Of a DNA stretch of 64,000 nucleotides, positions 19,064 through 26,980 are shown one piece after another. Below the pieces are notes generated by a model. That model was not told where the DNA came from. It ran no database searches and saw nothing but the letters and a program-made list of their open reading frames with translations. Position 1 is the first letter of the stretch; each line of letters begins with the position of its first letter. A program made the translations under genes and the position numbers. This DNA comes from Nitrospira japonica (GTDB lineage Bacteria > Nitrospirota > Nitrospiria > Nitrospirales > Nitrospiraceae), in assembly GCF_900169565.1 (NCBI RefSeq), contig NZ_LT828648.1, positions 932,876-996,875 of the forward strand, in the 5' to 3' direction.

Positions 19064-19480
19064 ATGGCGGTCCAGGTCTACGGATGCAATCATGTGGTCA
19101 TCGAGGTCACGGATGCCAAGAAGGCCGTGAAATTTTATTCGGACGTGTTCGGGTTGAAGATGTTGCGAGGCGGAGAAGGCGCCGCATGGTGCAAGCTCGG
19201 GGAACACCAATTTATGGCCATCTTCGAGGTCGAACGATTGCAGCCGGATCGTGTGAAGCATTTCGGCTTAATGGTAAGTGACGCGAAACAGATCCGAGAG
19301 GTCCGTCGCAAGCTGACGAAGAAGTACAAGCTGAAACTCCAGCCGAACTTCCGCTGCGACTTTCACGATCCCTGGGGAAACCGGATTCAGGTTGGCGACC
19401 TCAGCGACGAGTCTCTCGTATGGCTCCTCCCCTACCAGGAAGTTCAAAAGGCCGGCATTACGTTCGGCCGTTCAAGATAG
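19064..19480 (+). CDS. VOC family protein (glyoxalase/dioxygenase fold)
   Basis: A 138-aa vicinal-oxygen-chelate protein. It opens with the usual beta-alpha-beta unit NHVVIEVTDAKKAVKFYSDV and has the closing DPWGNRIQVGD, where the family's metal-binding Glu/Gln would stand. Possible metal ligands are His10, His54 and Gln in IQVGD, but substrate and activity cannot be assigned. It begins four bases after the DsbA-like gene, with GAGAGGTGA as the ribosome binding site. Confidence 0.82.
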   Translation: MAVQVYGCNHVVIEVTDAKKAVKFYSDVFGLKMLRGGEGAAWCKLGEHQFMAIFEVERLQPDRVKHFGLMVSDAKQIREVRRKLTKKYKLKLQPNFRCDFHDPWGNRIQVGDLSDESLVWLLPYQEVQKAGITFGRSR

Positions 19481-19493
19481 GAAGGCCGTCTGC

Positions 19494-20186
19494 ATGCCGA
19501 CGTCATTGAGCGGGAAAGTCGTCCTGATTGCCGGAGGAGGAGGCGCGCTGGGCGGGACCATTGTACCGGCGTTCGTGCGATCGGGCGCGCGGGTCATTTC
19601 GGCAGACCGCAATCCGCCGCCGGAGCAGGTGATCGAAGGAAAGGCGATGAAGGCTGATGTCGCCGACAAAGCAGCCGTCCACCGTCTTCTGGAGGATGTG
19701 ATCAGGACCGCCGGCCGTCTCGACGTCCTAGTCAATTTGGTCGGCGGCTTTGCCGCTGGTCGCATCGCGGACACGGATGTATCGCTCTGGCACCGCATGT
19801 TGGCCGTGAATCTCACGCCGGCATTCCTGCTCTCGAAGGCCGCGCTGCCTCACATGACGGCCCGTGGAAGCGGCCGTCTCCTGCATGTGGCGGCCTGGGC
19901 GGCCGTTGAGCCGTTCGACGGAGCCGGAGCCTATATCGTGGCCAAATCCGGACTGCTCGCACTGATCAGGGTGTTGGCGCTCGAGCTGAAGGGTTCGGGG
20001 GTCACGGTCAACGGCGTGCTGCCGACCACCATCGATACTCCGGCCAATCGCGCCAATATGCCCGAAGCCAATCCCTCTAGCTGGACCAAGCCGGAATCCA
20101 TTGCCGAGCTGTTGACCTTCCTGGCTTCCGACGGAGCCGGCCAGATCAGCGGCGCCGCCATTCCGATCGGCGCACACGCGCCGTAG
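19494..20186 (+). CDS. short-chain dehydrogenase/reductase
   Basis: An SDR of 230 aa with a Rossmann fold. The cofactor motif is slightly unusual: GGGGALGGTI replaces the common TGxxxGxG. NLVGG stands for the NNAG segment. The catalytic Tyr-Lys pair is in AYIVAKSGLLALIR, with Ser/Ala variation upstream (AAWAAVEPFDGAG) where a catalytic Ser is usual, so activity may differ. The ATG at 19494 starts cleanly at the fold and avoids overlapping the VOC gene. Confidence 0.85.
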   Translation: MPTSLSGKVVLIAGGGGALGGTIVPAFVRSGARVISADRNPPPEQVIEGKAMKADVADKAAVHRLLEDVIRTAGRLDVLVNLVGGFAAGRIADTDVSLWHRMLAVNLTPAFLLSKAALPHMTARGSGRLLHVAAWAAVEPFDGAGAYIVAKSGLLALIRVLALELKGSGVTVNGVLPTTIDTPANRANMPEANPSSWTKPESIAELLTFLASDGAGQISGAAIPIGAHAP

Positions 20187-20204
20187 ATCAGGGAGATACC
20201 GGTC

Positions 20205-20627
20205 ATGTCATACGAACGTCGTGCCAACAGCCCCCTCGCCGAGATGTCCCGCGTCCTGCTCCGTCTGCATAAGGCGTTGCTGGACGACGAGCGGCTGGCC
20301 TACGAACGCGTGCACGGCCGGATCGCCTCCAACGGCGCATTCTTGCAGTTGGTACTGGGAGATCCCTGGTTCGCCTGGCTCAGGCCTCTGTCCCAACTGA
20401 TGGTCAGGGTCGACGAACTCGACGAGAGCCGCGAACCGGCGGCGCCGGATGACATCGCCACGCTGGTCGCCTCGGCGCGGACGCTGCTGACGCCTTCGGA
20501 GGAGGGAGAAGGATTCGGCCGGCATTATTACGATGCGCTGCAGCGGAGTCCGGACGTCGGATTGGCGCATGCCGAGGTCAGAGCGCTGCTCGCGCGGCCG
20601 GCTTCGGGAAAGGAGTGTATCAAATGA
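20205..20627 (+). CDS. conserved hypothetical protein, helical
   Basis: A 140-aa soluble protein, almost entirely helical, with SRVLLRLHKALLDDERLAYE near the start and a central NGAFLQLVLGDPWFAWLRPL. I do not recognise a family by name. Proteins of this look occur next to redox genes in several bacteria, but that is a general impression. The last bases overlap the next VOC gene's start (ATGA), so the two are translationally coupled. Confidence 0.7.
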   Translation: MSYERRANSPLAEMSRVLLRLHKALLDDERLAYERVHGRIASNGAFLQLVLGDPWFAWLRPLSQLMVRVDELDESREPAAPDDIATLVASARTLLTPSEEGEGFGRHYYDALQRSPDVGLAHAEVRALLARPASGKECIK

Positions 20628-21070
20628 AAGCCCACTATCTTGGCCATGTGGTGTTCTATGTCAAAGATCTGCAACGTTCGCTCACGTTCTACCGGGACCT
20701 CCTTGGGTTCAAGGAAGTGGGACAGATCTTCGACGGTGCGGCTGCCGCCCTCACGTCGGGCCGCACGCATCACGAGTTGCTGTTGATCCAGGTGGGCGAC
20801 GCGCCGGGGCCTCCGTCGGGACGACGTCGAGGCCTTTATCACATCGGTATTAAAGTCGGCGACAACCTGGCTGAACTCCGGGCTGCAAAACAGGAACTGG
20901 AGCGGGCCGGTATTGCCATCGAGGGGATGAGCGATCATACGGTGAGCCAGAGTCTCTATCTCCGCGATCCTGACGGCAATGAAGTGGAACTGTACGTGGA
21001 TGCCGATGAATCCCTTTGGAAGAACGACCCTGCGGCGGTCGTCTCGCCGATCAAGCCGCTGAGATTATGA
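20624..21070 (+). CDS. VOC family protein (extradiol dioxygenase-like)
   Basis: A 148-aa VOC protein similar to catechol-2,3-dioxygenase subunits. The first half has LGHVVFYVKDLQRSLTFYRD with a metal-type His. The second has GLYHIGIKVGD, and the C-terminal DPDGNEVELYVD supplies the Glu ligand. The His/His/Glu set needed for metal binding is therefore present, unlike the less clear VOC gene at 19064. I chose the ATG at 20624 because GGAG lies nine bases upstream and the start overlaps the previous stop. Confidence 0.87.
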   Translation: MKAHYLGHVVFYVKDLQRSLTFYRDLLGFKEVGQIFDGAAAALTSGRTHHELLLIQVGDAPGPPSGRRRGLYHIGIKVGDNLAELRAAKQELERAGIAIEGMSDHTVSQSLYLRDPDGNEVELYVDADESLWKNDPAAVVSPIKPLRL

Positions 21071-21121
21071 CGTGATACAAGCAGGTTTGGTACGCTTGGA
21101 CGTAGTGAGGAGGTGATTCGG

Positions 21122-21763
21122 ATGAAGATTGCTGTGATCGGGGCAACAGGCTTTGCCGGTTCGGCGATTCTGAAGGAGGCATTGGATCGCGGGCACGAGG
21201 TGTCGGCTATTGCCAGGCATCCCGAGAAACTGGCGCCGCATCCGAAGCTGCACCTCCGAAAGGGAGATGCGTACAACGAGGACGAAATAGCCGGCCTGGT
21301 CTCCGGACATGATGCCGTCATCAGCGCGTTCAATCCCGGCTGGACGAATCCGGACATCTTCCATCAACAGGTCAGGGGCATGAAGGGCATCATCAACGGC
21401 GTGAAGAAAGCCGGCGTAGCTAGATTGCTGGTCGTGGGCGGGGCCGGCAGCCTTGAAGTGAAGCCCGGCGTACAGTCCGTGGATCTTCCGGAATTCCCCG
21501 ACGAATACAAACAGGGCGCGCTGGCCACACGCGAGGCGCTCCATCTACTCCGGAATGAACCGACCCTCCAATGGTCCTTCCTTTCTCCTTCGGCGGATTT
21601 ATCGCCGGGAGCGCGCACCGGCGTCTTTCGCCTGGGAACCGACCAGCTATTGCGCGATGCAAACGGCGCGAGCCGCATCTCGGTCGAGGACTATGCCGTG
21701 GCGATGATCGACGAACTGGAACGGCCCGCCCATATCCGGAGCCGCTTCACCGTCGGCTATTAG
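21122..21763 (+). CDS. NAD(P)-dependent epimerase/dehydratase family protein
   Basis: A 213-aa Rossmann protein of the atypical SDR group (NAD(P)-binding, YwnB/BVR-B-like). The nucleotide motif is IAVIGATGFAGSAI at the N terminus. ISAFNPGW and LLVVGGAGSLEV follow. The family reduces flavins or small molecules or binds NAD(P)H as a sensor. The substrate is unknown here. AGGAGG stands eight bases before the ATG. It is the last gene of the redox run, and a 9-bp-arm inverted repeat follows its stop. Confidence 0.88.
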   Translation: MKIAVIGATGFAGSAILKEALDRGHEVSAIARHPEKLAPHPKLHLRKGDAYNEDEIAGLVSGHDAVISAFNPGWTNPDIFHQQVRGMKGIINGVKKAGVARLLVVGGAGSLEVKPGVQSVDLPEFPDEYKQGALATREALHLLRNEPTLQWSFLSPSADLSPGARTGVFRLGTDQLLRDANGASRISVEDYAVAMIDELERPAHIRSRFTVGY

Positions 21764-21765
21764 GC

Positions 21766-21818
21766 CGTGGTTGCGCGCCGTGTCCGGCCTGCCGGCGTGA
21801 GAGTGTCGAGCAACCACG
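21766..21818. terminator. inverted repeat at the end of the redox gene run
   Basis: Arms CGTGGTTGC (21766-21774) and GCAACCACG (21810-21818) pair perfectly around a 35-base loop that contains further GC-rich pairing. It lies immediately after the last gene of the run. There is no T tract, so terminator function is only likely. Confidence 0.4.
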
Positions 21819-21938
21819 ACGAGAGTCAACGAATCAAGGTCTTGCTCGCGAGCCCCCTCCTCTTTATCATCGCCTCAAAGTGATCATGAACGTCCCTCCG
21901 GTCGACCGGCGGACGTCGTATCCCCCTGAAAGGAAAAG

Positions 21939-21986
21939 ATGAACACCATCGGCATGCCGTGCCACACGCCCGGATCGGGCACATGA
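21939..21986 (+). CDS. possible leader peptide of the Kef-type antiporter
   Basis: A 15-codon ORF, MNTIGMPCHTPGSGT, with a good ribosome binding site (AAAGGAAAAG directly before the ATG). Its stop overlaps the antiporter start codon (ATGA, 21983-21986), while the antiporter start itself has only a weak binding site. The arrangement suggests that ribosomes reach the antiporter gene through the leader. It contains one Cys. Expression is inferred from the signals only. Confidence 0.45.
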   Translation: MNTIGMPCHTPGSGT

Positions 21987-23617
21987 ACCCACATCCCCTC
22001 ATTTCCATCTTGGTCGGCGGCTTCGTGGTCGCGTTCGTGTTCGGCGCCATTGCAAACCGCCTGCGCATCGCTCCGATCGTCGGATACTTGCTGGCCGGCA
22101 TCGTGATCGGCCCGTTCACACCCGGATTCGTGGCGGACGGGTCGCTGGCGCCGGAACTGGCCGAAGTCGGCGTGATTCTCCTGATGTTCGGCGTGGGCCT
22201 TCATTTCTCAATCAGCGACCTGTTGTCCGTGCGCAAGATCGCGATTCCCGGCGCCATCGCGCAGATCATCATCGCCACTGCGCTCGGATGGGCGTTGGGG
22301 TACGCGATCGGATGGTCTGTCGGCACCGGTCTGATGTTCGGCCTGGCGCTGTCCACGGCCAGCACGGTCGTCTTACTTCGAGCCCTGGAAGATCGGCGCT
22401 TGATCGACACGTCCGAAGGCCGTATCGCGGTCGGGTGGCTGATCGTCGAAGACATCGCCATGGTCGTGGCACTGGTGATCGTGCCCGCACTGTCGGGTGC
22501 GCTGAAGGACTCGTCGGGGACCTCGGCGCAGCTCGGTCCCCTCCTCTTCACGCTGGCGGTGACGATCGGCAAAGTGGTGCTCTTCGTCGCCCTGATGCTG
22601 GTCATCGGCAAGCGGCTGATTCCCTGGGCCTTGGAGCAGGTGTCGAAGACCGGATCGCGAGAATTGTTCACCCTGGCCGTGCTGGCCATCGCGCTGGGGG
22701 CGGCATTCGGATCGGCCGTCCTCTTCGGCGTCTCATTCGCACTGGGCGCGTTCTTCGCCGGACTGATCCTGAACGAATCCGAGCTCAGCCACAAGGCGGC
22801 CGCCGAAACGCTCCCGTTGCGGGACGCCTTCGCGGTGCTGTTCTTTGTGGCGGTGGGCATGCTGTTCAATCCGAGCGTCCTGATCCGTCAGCCCTGGGCG
22901 GTCGCAGGGACACTGTTGATCATTCTTGTGGGAAAGTCGCTTGCCGCCTGGGTCATCGTGCTGCTGTTCGGACATCAGCAGCGTGTGGCCCTGATCATTT
23001 CGGCCAGCCTGGCTCAAATCGGCGAATTTGCCTTCATGCTGGCGGAACTTGGCGTCAAATCAGGTCTGTTACCGCACGAAGGCCGGGATCTCATCCTGGC
23101 GGGGGCGATCTTCTCCATCGTTATGAATCCCGTGTGGTTCATGATGGTGGACTGGCTTCAGCCGCGCGGTCGGCGGGCCGGGCATATGGCCCTTCCGGTG
23201 GTGTCGGCCGAAGATCATGTGATTTTGGTCGGACACGGCCGGGTCGGCAAACTGGTGAATCAGGCGATGAGGGACGGAAACCAGTCGGTGGTGGTCATCG
23301 AGAATAACGCCGAACTCGTCAACGCGCTGCGCGGACAAGGCGAACGGGCGATTCTCGGCAATGCGGAGGCCCCCGGAATACTGGAGGCCGCCCGGATCGA
23401 CCGGGCTCGGATGCTGATCAGCGCGATTCCCAACGTGTTCGAGGCGGGCCAGGTCATCCTGCGCGCCCGGGCCCTCAATCCGTCCATTGAGGTGGCGGCT
23501 CGGGCGCATTCCGACGCGGAAGTGGAGCACCTGCGGCTCCGAGGCGCCGAAGTCGTCATCATGGGCGAGGAAGAAATCGCGCGGCGCATGATCGAGTACG
23601 TGGTCGAACGGCGATAA
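21983..23617 (+). CDS. Kef-type cation:proton antiporter (CPA2) with RCK domain
   Basis: A 544-aa inner-membrane protein. Residues about 1-385 form the CPA2 antiporter domain with roughly 12 hydrophobic segments, including YLLAGIVIGPFTPGF and the family's SLAQIGEFAFMLAELG. From about residue 412 an RCK/TrkA-N domain begins with HVILVGHGRVGKLV and continues to the end. The layout matches YbaL/KefB-like proteins, which exchange K+ or Na+ for H+ under nucleotide or thiol control. A GTG at 21959 would add eight residues, and I prefer the ATG that overlaps the leader ORF. Confidence 0.9.
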   Translation: MNPHPLISILVGGFVVAFVFGAIANRLRIAPIVGYLLAGIVIGPFTPGFVADGSLAPELAEVGVILLMFGVGLHFSISDLLSVRKIAIPGAIAQIIIATALGWALGYAIGWSVGTGLMFGLALSTASTVVLLRALEDRRLIDTSEGRIAVGWLIVEDIAMVVALVIVPALSGALKDSSGTSAQLGPLLFTLAVTIGKVVLFVALMLVIGKRLIPWALEQVSKTGSRELFTLAVLAIALGAAFGSAVLFGVSFALGAFFAGLILNESELSHKAAAETLPLRDAFAVLFFVAVGMLFNPSVLIRQPWAVAGTLLIILVGKSLAAWVIVLLFGHQQRVALIISASLAQIGEFAFMLAELGVKSGLLPHEGRDLILAGAIFSIVMNPVWFMMVDWLQPRGRRAGHMALPVVSAEDHVILVGHGRVGKLVNQAMRDGNQSVVVIENNAELVNALRGQGERAILGNAEAPGILEAARIDRARMLISAIPNVFEAGQVILRARALNPSIEVAARAHSDAEVEHLRLRGAEVVIMGEEEIARRMIEYVVERR

Positions 23618-23627
23618 GCGCTCCCGC

Positions 23628-23641
23628 CCGGACGCGTCCGG
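23628..23641. terminator. GC-rich palindrome between the antiporter and pqqA
   Basis: CCGGACGCGTCCGG is a perfect 14-bp palindrome ten bases after the antiporter stop. It could fold as a short stem in RNA. No T tract follows, so I give it only as a possible transcript end. Confidence 0.3.
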
Positions 23642-23750
23642 AGTCCAACTGTCGGGCAAACCTCTGGTGATCCGGAGGGGATTTCCGTGTACGATGGGAT
23701 TTGATCAATTCATGGTGCGGCCGCCTCATCGTCGGCCGAAAGGAGGGATC

Positions 23751-23909
23751 ATGCGCAAATGGGAAGCGCCTGCCTTCTCGGAAATCAGGATGGACGCCGA
23801 GATCAACGGCTACCAAGAAGATCGTGACGACATCCCCGACCTCGGCCAAGAGCCGCACGCGCCGGGCATCGCGGCTGCGCAACAGGAACGCCCAGCGGCG
23901 GCGACGTGA
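23751..23909 (+). CDS. pqqA: PQQ precursor peptide PqqA
   Basis: Ribosomal precursor of pyrroloquinoline quinone, 52 aa. The N-terminal half, with KWEAPAFSEIRMDAEINGY, matches PqqA, and the Glu and Tyr that become PQQ are those of the EINGY segment (Glu-x3-Tyr). After the Tyr come 31 more residues, far longer than the roughly 5-10 residues usual for the family, rich in Asp, Pro, Ala and Gln. AAAGGAGG precedes the ATG. The pqqB start overlaps its stop by four bases. Confidence 0.92.
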   Translation: MRKWEAPAFSEIRMDAEINGYQEDRDDIPDLGQEPHAPGIAAAQQERPAAAT

Positions 23910-24829
23910 TCCTGAGGATTCTGGGCTCCGCGGCCGGCGGCGGCTTTCCGCAGTGGAATTGCGCCTGCACCAATTGCAGCGGCCTGCGGCAGGGCTTGAT
24001 CGTTGCCAGCCCCCGGACGCAGGAATCGAGTTGTCTGAGCGTGGACGGGCGCGCCTGGTTCCTGATCAATGCATCGCCCGACATCCGGGTACAGATCGAA
24101 AGCTTCGGCCCTTTGCATCCGGCCATTGGGCGGGCGACGCCGATCGAAGCCATCTTTCTGACAAACGGAGATCTGGATCACTGCCTGGGATTGCTCTCGC
24201 TGCGAGAGAGTCAGCCGGTGGTCATCTATGCCACGGACACGGTCCGACGCGGATTCACGGAGGGCAATGTGCTGTACCGCACGTTGGAACGGTTTCCCGG
24301 TCAGGTCACCTGGCGAAGGCTTGTGCTCGGAGAAGAGGACGCCGTCCGGCATGCCAACGGGGTTCCGTCCGGCTTGGCGGTCACGGCATTCGCCGTGCCG
24401 GGAAAGCCGCCGGTCCATTTGGACGGGATGGTCGATAGGGAACAGCCCGAACTCAACGTGGGACTTCGATTCCGCAACGTGGAGAATGGACGAGTGCTGG
24501 CCTATGTGTCGTCCGTCGGGCGTATCACCGAGGCAGTACTCGAGGGGTTGGCCGGAGCCGAAGGTATCCTGTTCGACGGAACGTTCTGGTCGAGCGATGA
24601 ACTGTCGGGACCAGGTTTTCTTCGAAAGTCGGCCGAGGAGTTGGCCCATTGTCCGATCGGAGGGATGGACGGCAGCCTGGCGCGCCTGACTGGTCTTCCT
24701 GCCCGGCACCGGATCTTCATTCACATGAACAACACGAATCCGATCCTGCGCGAGGACGCCCGCGAGCGGACCATGGTTGAGGCCTCGGGATGGCAGGTCG
24801 GGCGCGACGGAATGGAAATCCACGTATGA
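23906..24829 (+). CDS. pqqB: PQQ biosynthesis protein PqqB
   Basis: A 307-aa metallo-beta-lactamase-fold protein that acts as a hydroxylase on the excised Glu-Tyr derived intermediate in PQQ synthesis. The family N terminus LRILGSAAGGGFPQWNCACTNC carries the zinc-site Cys residues. LTNGDLDHCLGLLSLRE stands in the place of the beta-lactamase metal motif (HxHxDH is changed, as in other PqqB). HMNNTNPIL is near the C terminus. The GTG start overlaps the pqqA stop, and its own stop overlaps the pqqC ATG. Confidence 0.95.
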   Translation: MILRILGSAAGGGFPQWNCACTNCSGLRQGLIVASPRTQESSCLSVDGRAWFLINASPDIRVQIESFGPLHPAIGRATPIEAIFLTNGDLDHCLGLLSLRESQPVVIYATDTVRRGFTEGNVLYRTLERFPGQVTWRRLVLGEEDAVRHANGVPSGLAVTAFAVPGKPPVHLDGMVDREQPELNVGLRFRNVENGRVLAYVSSVGRITEAVLEGLAGAEGILFDGTFWSSDELSGPGFLRKSAEELAHCPIGGMDGSLARLTGLPARHRIFIHMNNTNPILREDARERTMVEASGWQVGRDGMEIHV

Positions 24830-25587
24830 ACCGGCGGTCAGACGCGCGACCCCTCTCGAACGAGGCGTTTCTTGCCAAGCTGCGCCGGGAGGGTGCCGCG
24901 CGCTACCATGATCGGCATCCGTTTCACCTCCGCATGCACCAAGGGAAATTGACCAAGCGGCAGCTCCAGCAATGGGTGCTGAACCGGTATTACTATCAAA
25001 CGCGTATACCCATCAAGGATGCCTTGATTCTCTCGAAGTCGGAGGATCCGGCGTTCCGACGGGTCTGGATCCGGCGCGTCCGGGATCAAGACGGTGATGA
25101 CGCCGCAACGGGGGGGCTCGACTCCTGGCTGATCCTTGCGCGTGGCGTGGGTCTCGACCCAGACGAGGTACGCAGCCTGCGGTCGGTGCTGCCGGGGGTT
25201 CGGTTGGCTTGCGACGGGTACGTACAGTTCGTGCGGGAGGCATCGCTGCTCGAAGCGGTCGCCTCCTCGCTGACCGAGCTGTTTGCGCCAACCCTTATGA
25301 GCAGGCGGTTGGACGCCTGGGGGCGTCATTATCCCTGGGTCGGTTCCGGGGCGCTGACCTATTTCCGGATGCGCGTGTCGCGCGCCGATCTCGATGCGCG
25401 GCACGCGGTGTCCTTCGTCATGCGGGAGGCGACCACGCGCGAGCGTCAAACGGCTTGCATCGAGGCCTTGATCAAGAAGGCGGCGATTCTGTGGCATCTG
25501 CTCGATTGCATCCAGGCCGACTGCGTCAGACCGTCGGCGAATGGAAGGAATGCCCATGCCCGATTCCCTCGTCAGGCCTCGGCTTAA
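24826..25587 (+). CDS. pqqC: pyrroloquinoline-quinone synthase PqqC
   Basis: Oxidase catalysing the last, cofactor-free ring closure and oxidation to PQQ (253 aa). Family segments are HPFHLRMHQGKLTKRQLQQW, NRYYYQTRIPIKDA, IRRVRDQDG, and the C-terminal ILWHLLDCIQ. The helical-bundle fold and length agree with characterised PqqC. The ATG at 24826 overlaps the pqqB stop (ATGA). The 3' end overlaps pqqD by 32 bases, so the operon is tightly packed. Confidence 0.95.
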   Translation: MNRRSDARPLSNEAFLAKLRREGAARYHDRHPFHLRMHQGKLTKRQLQQWVLNRYYYQTRIPIKDALILSKSEDPAFRRVWIRRVRDQDGDDAATGGLDSWLILARGVGLDPDEVRSLRSVLPGVRLACDGYVQFVREASLLEAVASSLTELFAPTLMSRRLDAWGRHYPWVGSGALTYFRMRVSRADLDARHAVSFVMREATTRERQTACIEALIKKAAILWHLLDCIQADCVRPSANGRNAHARFPRQASA

Positions 25588-25837
25588 TCCGAAGGTCCGG
25601 CTTCGGCTGGACCGGCATACAGGCCGGTACTTGCTGCTGTACCCTGAAGCCGGATTGGACCTCAATGACACGGGGTCCGGCATCCTGCGCCGGTGCACGG
25701 GCGAATACACAACCGAGGACATCATCAGCGAGCTGGCCGCCGTTCACGCCGGGACGTCTCGCTCCGAGATCGCACGCGACGTGCGGGCCTTCGTCAGAAC
25801 GCTCGCAGACCGTGGATTGATTCAGGACGCCGCATGA
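25556..25837 (+). CDS. pqqD: PQQ biosynthesis chaperone PqqD
   Basis: A 93-aa protein of the RiPP recognition element type, which delivers PqqA to PqqE. Recognisable parts are RPRLNPKVRLRLDRHTGRYLL, then LDLNDTGSGILRRCTGE and the helical C terminus ARDVRAFVRTLADRGLI. I chose the ATG at 25556 (GGAAGGA upstream) over in-frame ATGs at 25541 and 25550. The gene overlaps pqqC, and its stop overlaps the pqqE start by four bases. Confidence 0.93.
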   Translation: MPDSLVRPRLNPKVRLRLDRHTGRYLLLYPEAGLDLNDTGSGILRRCTGEYTTEDIISELAAVHAGTSRSEIARDVRAFVRTLADRGLIQDAA

Positions 25838-26934
25838 CGTCGCCCTATCGCCCGTACACGCTGATTGCCGAACTCACCCACCGCTGTCCCCTGCGTTGCC
25901 CCTATTGCTCGAATCCCGTGGAATCGCCCGGGCCGGGAATCGAACTCGACACGGAAACTTGGCTGCGGGTGTTTGACGAAGCGGACGCGCTCGGTGTGGT
26001 TCACGTCAATCTCACGGGCGGCGAGCCGTTGTTGCGGGAGGATCTCGAGCGGCTCGTCGAGCGGGCGGCGGAGCGGGACGTGTATACCAACTTGATCACG
26101 AGCGGGATTCCCTTGACCGTCGAACGGCTGCGCCGGTTGAAGGCGGGCGGATTGAACAGTGTCCAGGTCTCGGTGCAGGGCGCCAGACAGCCGGGGGCTG
26201 ACGTCATCGCCGGCGGGTCTTTCTTCAACCGGAAACTGGAAGTGATGCGATGGGTCAAGGCGGTCGGATTGCCGCTGACCATGAACGTGGTGCTTCATCG
26301 GGAAAATCTGGACGAGATTGAGGACGTGATTCGGCTGGCCGAGCGGATGGAGGCGGACCGTCTTGAATTGGCGAACACGCAATATCTCGGCTGGGCCCTG
26401 CACAACCGGACCGCGCTCCTCCCGACTCGCGAGCAGATCGAACGGGCGAGAGCCGTCGCGACCGAAGCCAAACGGCGGCTCCGTGGCACGATGGATGTCT
26501 GCTTCGTCCTCCCGGACTATTATGCGGACCGGCCCAAAGCTTGTATGGACGGCTGGGGCCGTCGCTATCTCGTCGTGAACCCGGAAGGGCTGGTCTTGCC
26601 CTGTCATTTGGCTCATACGCTTCCGGGTCTCAGCTTCGACAATGTCCGGCAGCGGTCGCTGACCGAGATTTGGGATGCATCCGCCGGATTCAACCGATTT
26701 CGCGGGGAGGAATGGCTCCCGGATCCTTGCCGGTCCTGTCCGAGCCGCAGCGAGGATTTCGGAGGCTGCCGATGCCAGGCCTATCATGTGACAGGAAAAG
26801 CGGACGCCGCCGATCCGGCCTGTGCATTGGCGCCGGATCATCGGCTGATCGAAGCTGCGAGGACCGGCGCCGTCCAGTCCGGGACGCCGGTGGTCTTCGC
26901 GTATCGTGAACTGCGGCGATCAGTCCATACCTGA
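25834..26934 (+). CDS. pqqE: PqqA peptide cyclase PqqE (radical SAM)
   Basis: Radical SAM enzyme (366 aa) that forms the carbon-carbon bond between Glu and Tyr of PqqA. The S-adenosylmethionine [4Fe-4S] motif is CPLRCPYCSNP (CxxxCxxC) near residue 17. LTGGEPLLRED follows. The C-terminal SPASM domain shows cysteines in LPCHLAHTLPG, DPCRSCPS and FGGCRCQAY, which hold auxiliary clusters. The ATG overlaps the pqqD stop. With pqqA-D it completes the pathway except for the protease PqqF/G, which is not in this window. Confidence 0.96.
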   Translation: MTSPYRPYTLIAELTHRCPLRCPYCSNPVESPGPGIELDTETWLRVFDEADALGVVHVNLTGGEPLLREDLERLVERAAERDVYTNLITSGIPLTVERLRRLKAGGLNSVQVSVQGARQPGADVIAGGSFFNRKLEVMRWVKAVGLPLTMNVVLHRENLDEIEDVIRLAERMEADRLELANTQYLGWALHNRTALLPTREQIERARAVATEAKRRLRGTMDVCFVLPDYYADRPKACMDGWGRRYLVVNPEGLVLPCHLAHTLPGLSFDNVRQRSLTEIWDASAGFNRFRGEEWLPDPCRSCPSRSEDFGGCRCQAYHVTGKADAADPACALAPDHRLIEAARTGAVQSGTPVVFAYRELRRSVHT

Positions 26935-26980
26935 GATGCCCGAGGCGGCACCGTTCCGTCTCTGCCGATGGAGGTTGCCT

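Noticed and set aside
19481-19492. 12-base identity GAAGGCCGTCTG also present at 30432-30443
   Set aside because: Short match in unlike contexts (one before an SDR start, one in a promoter spacer); chance is enough.
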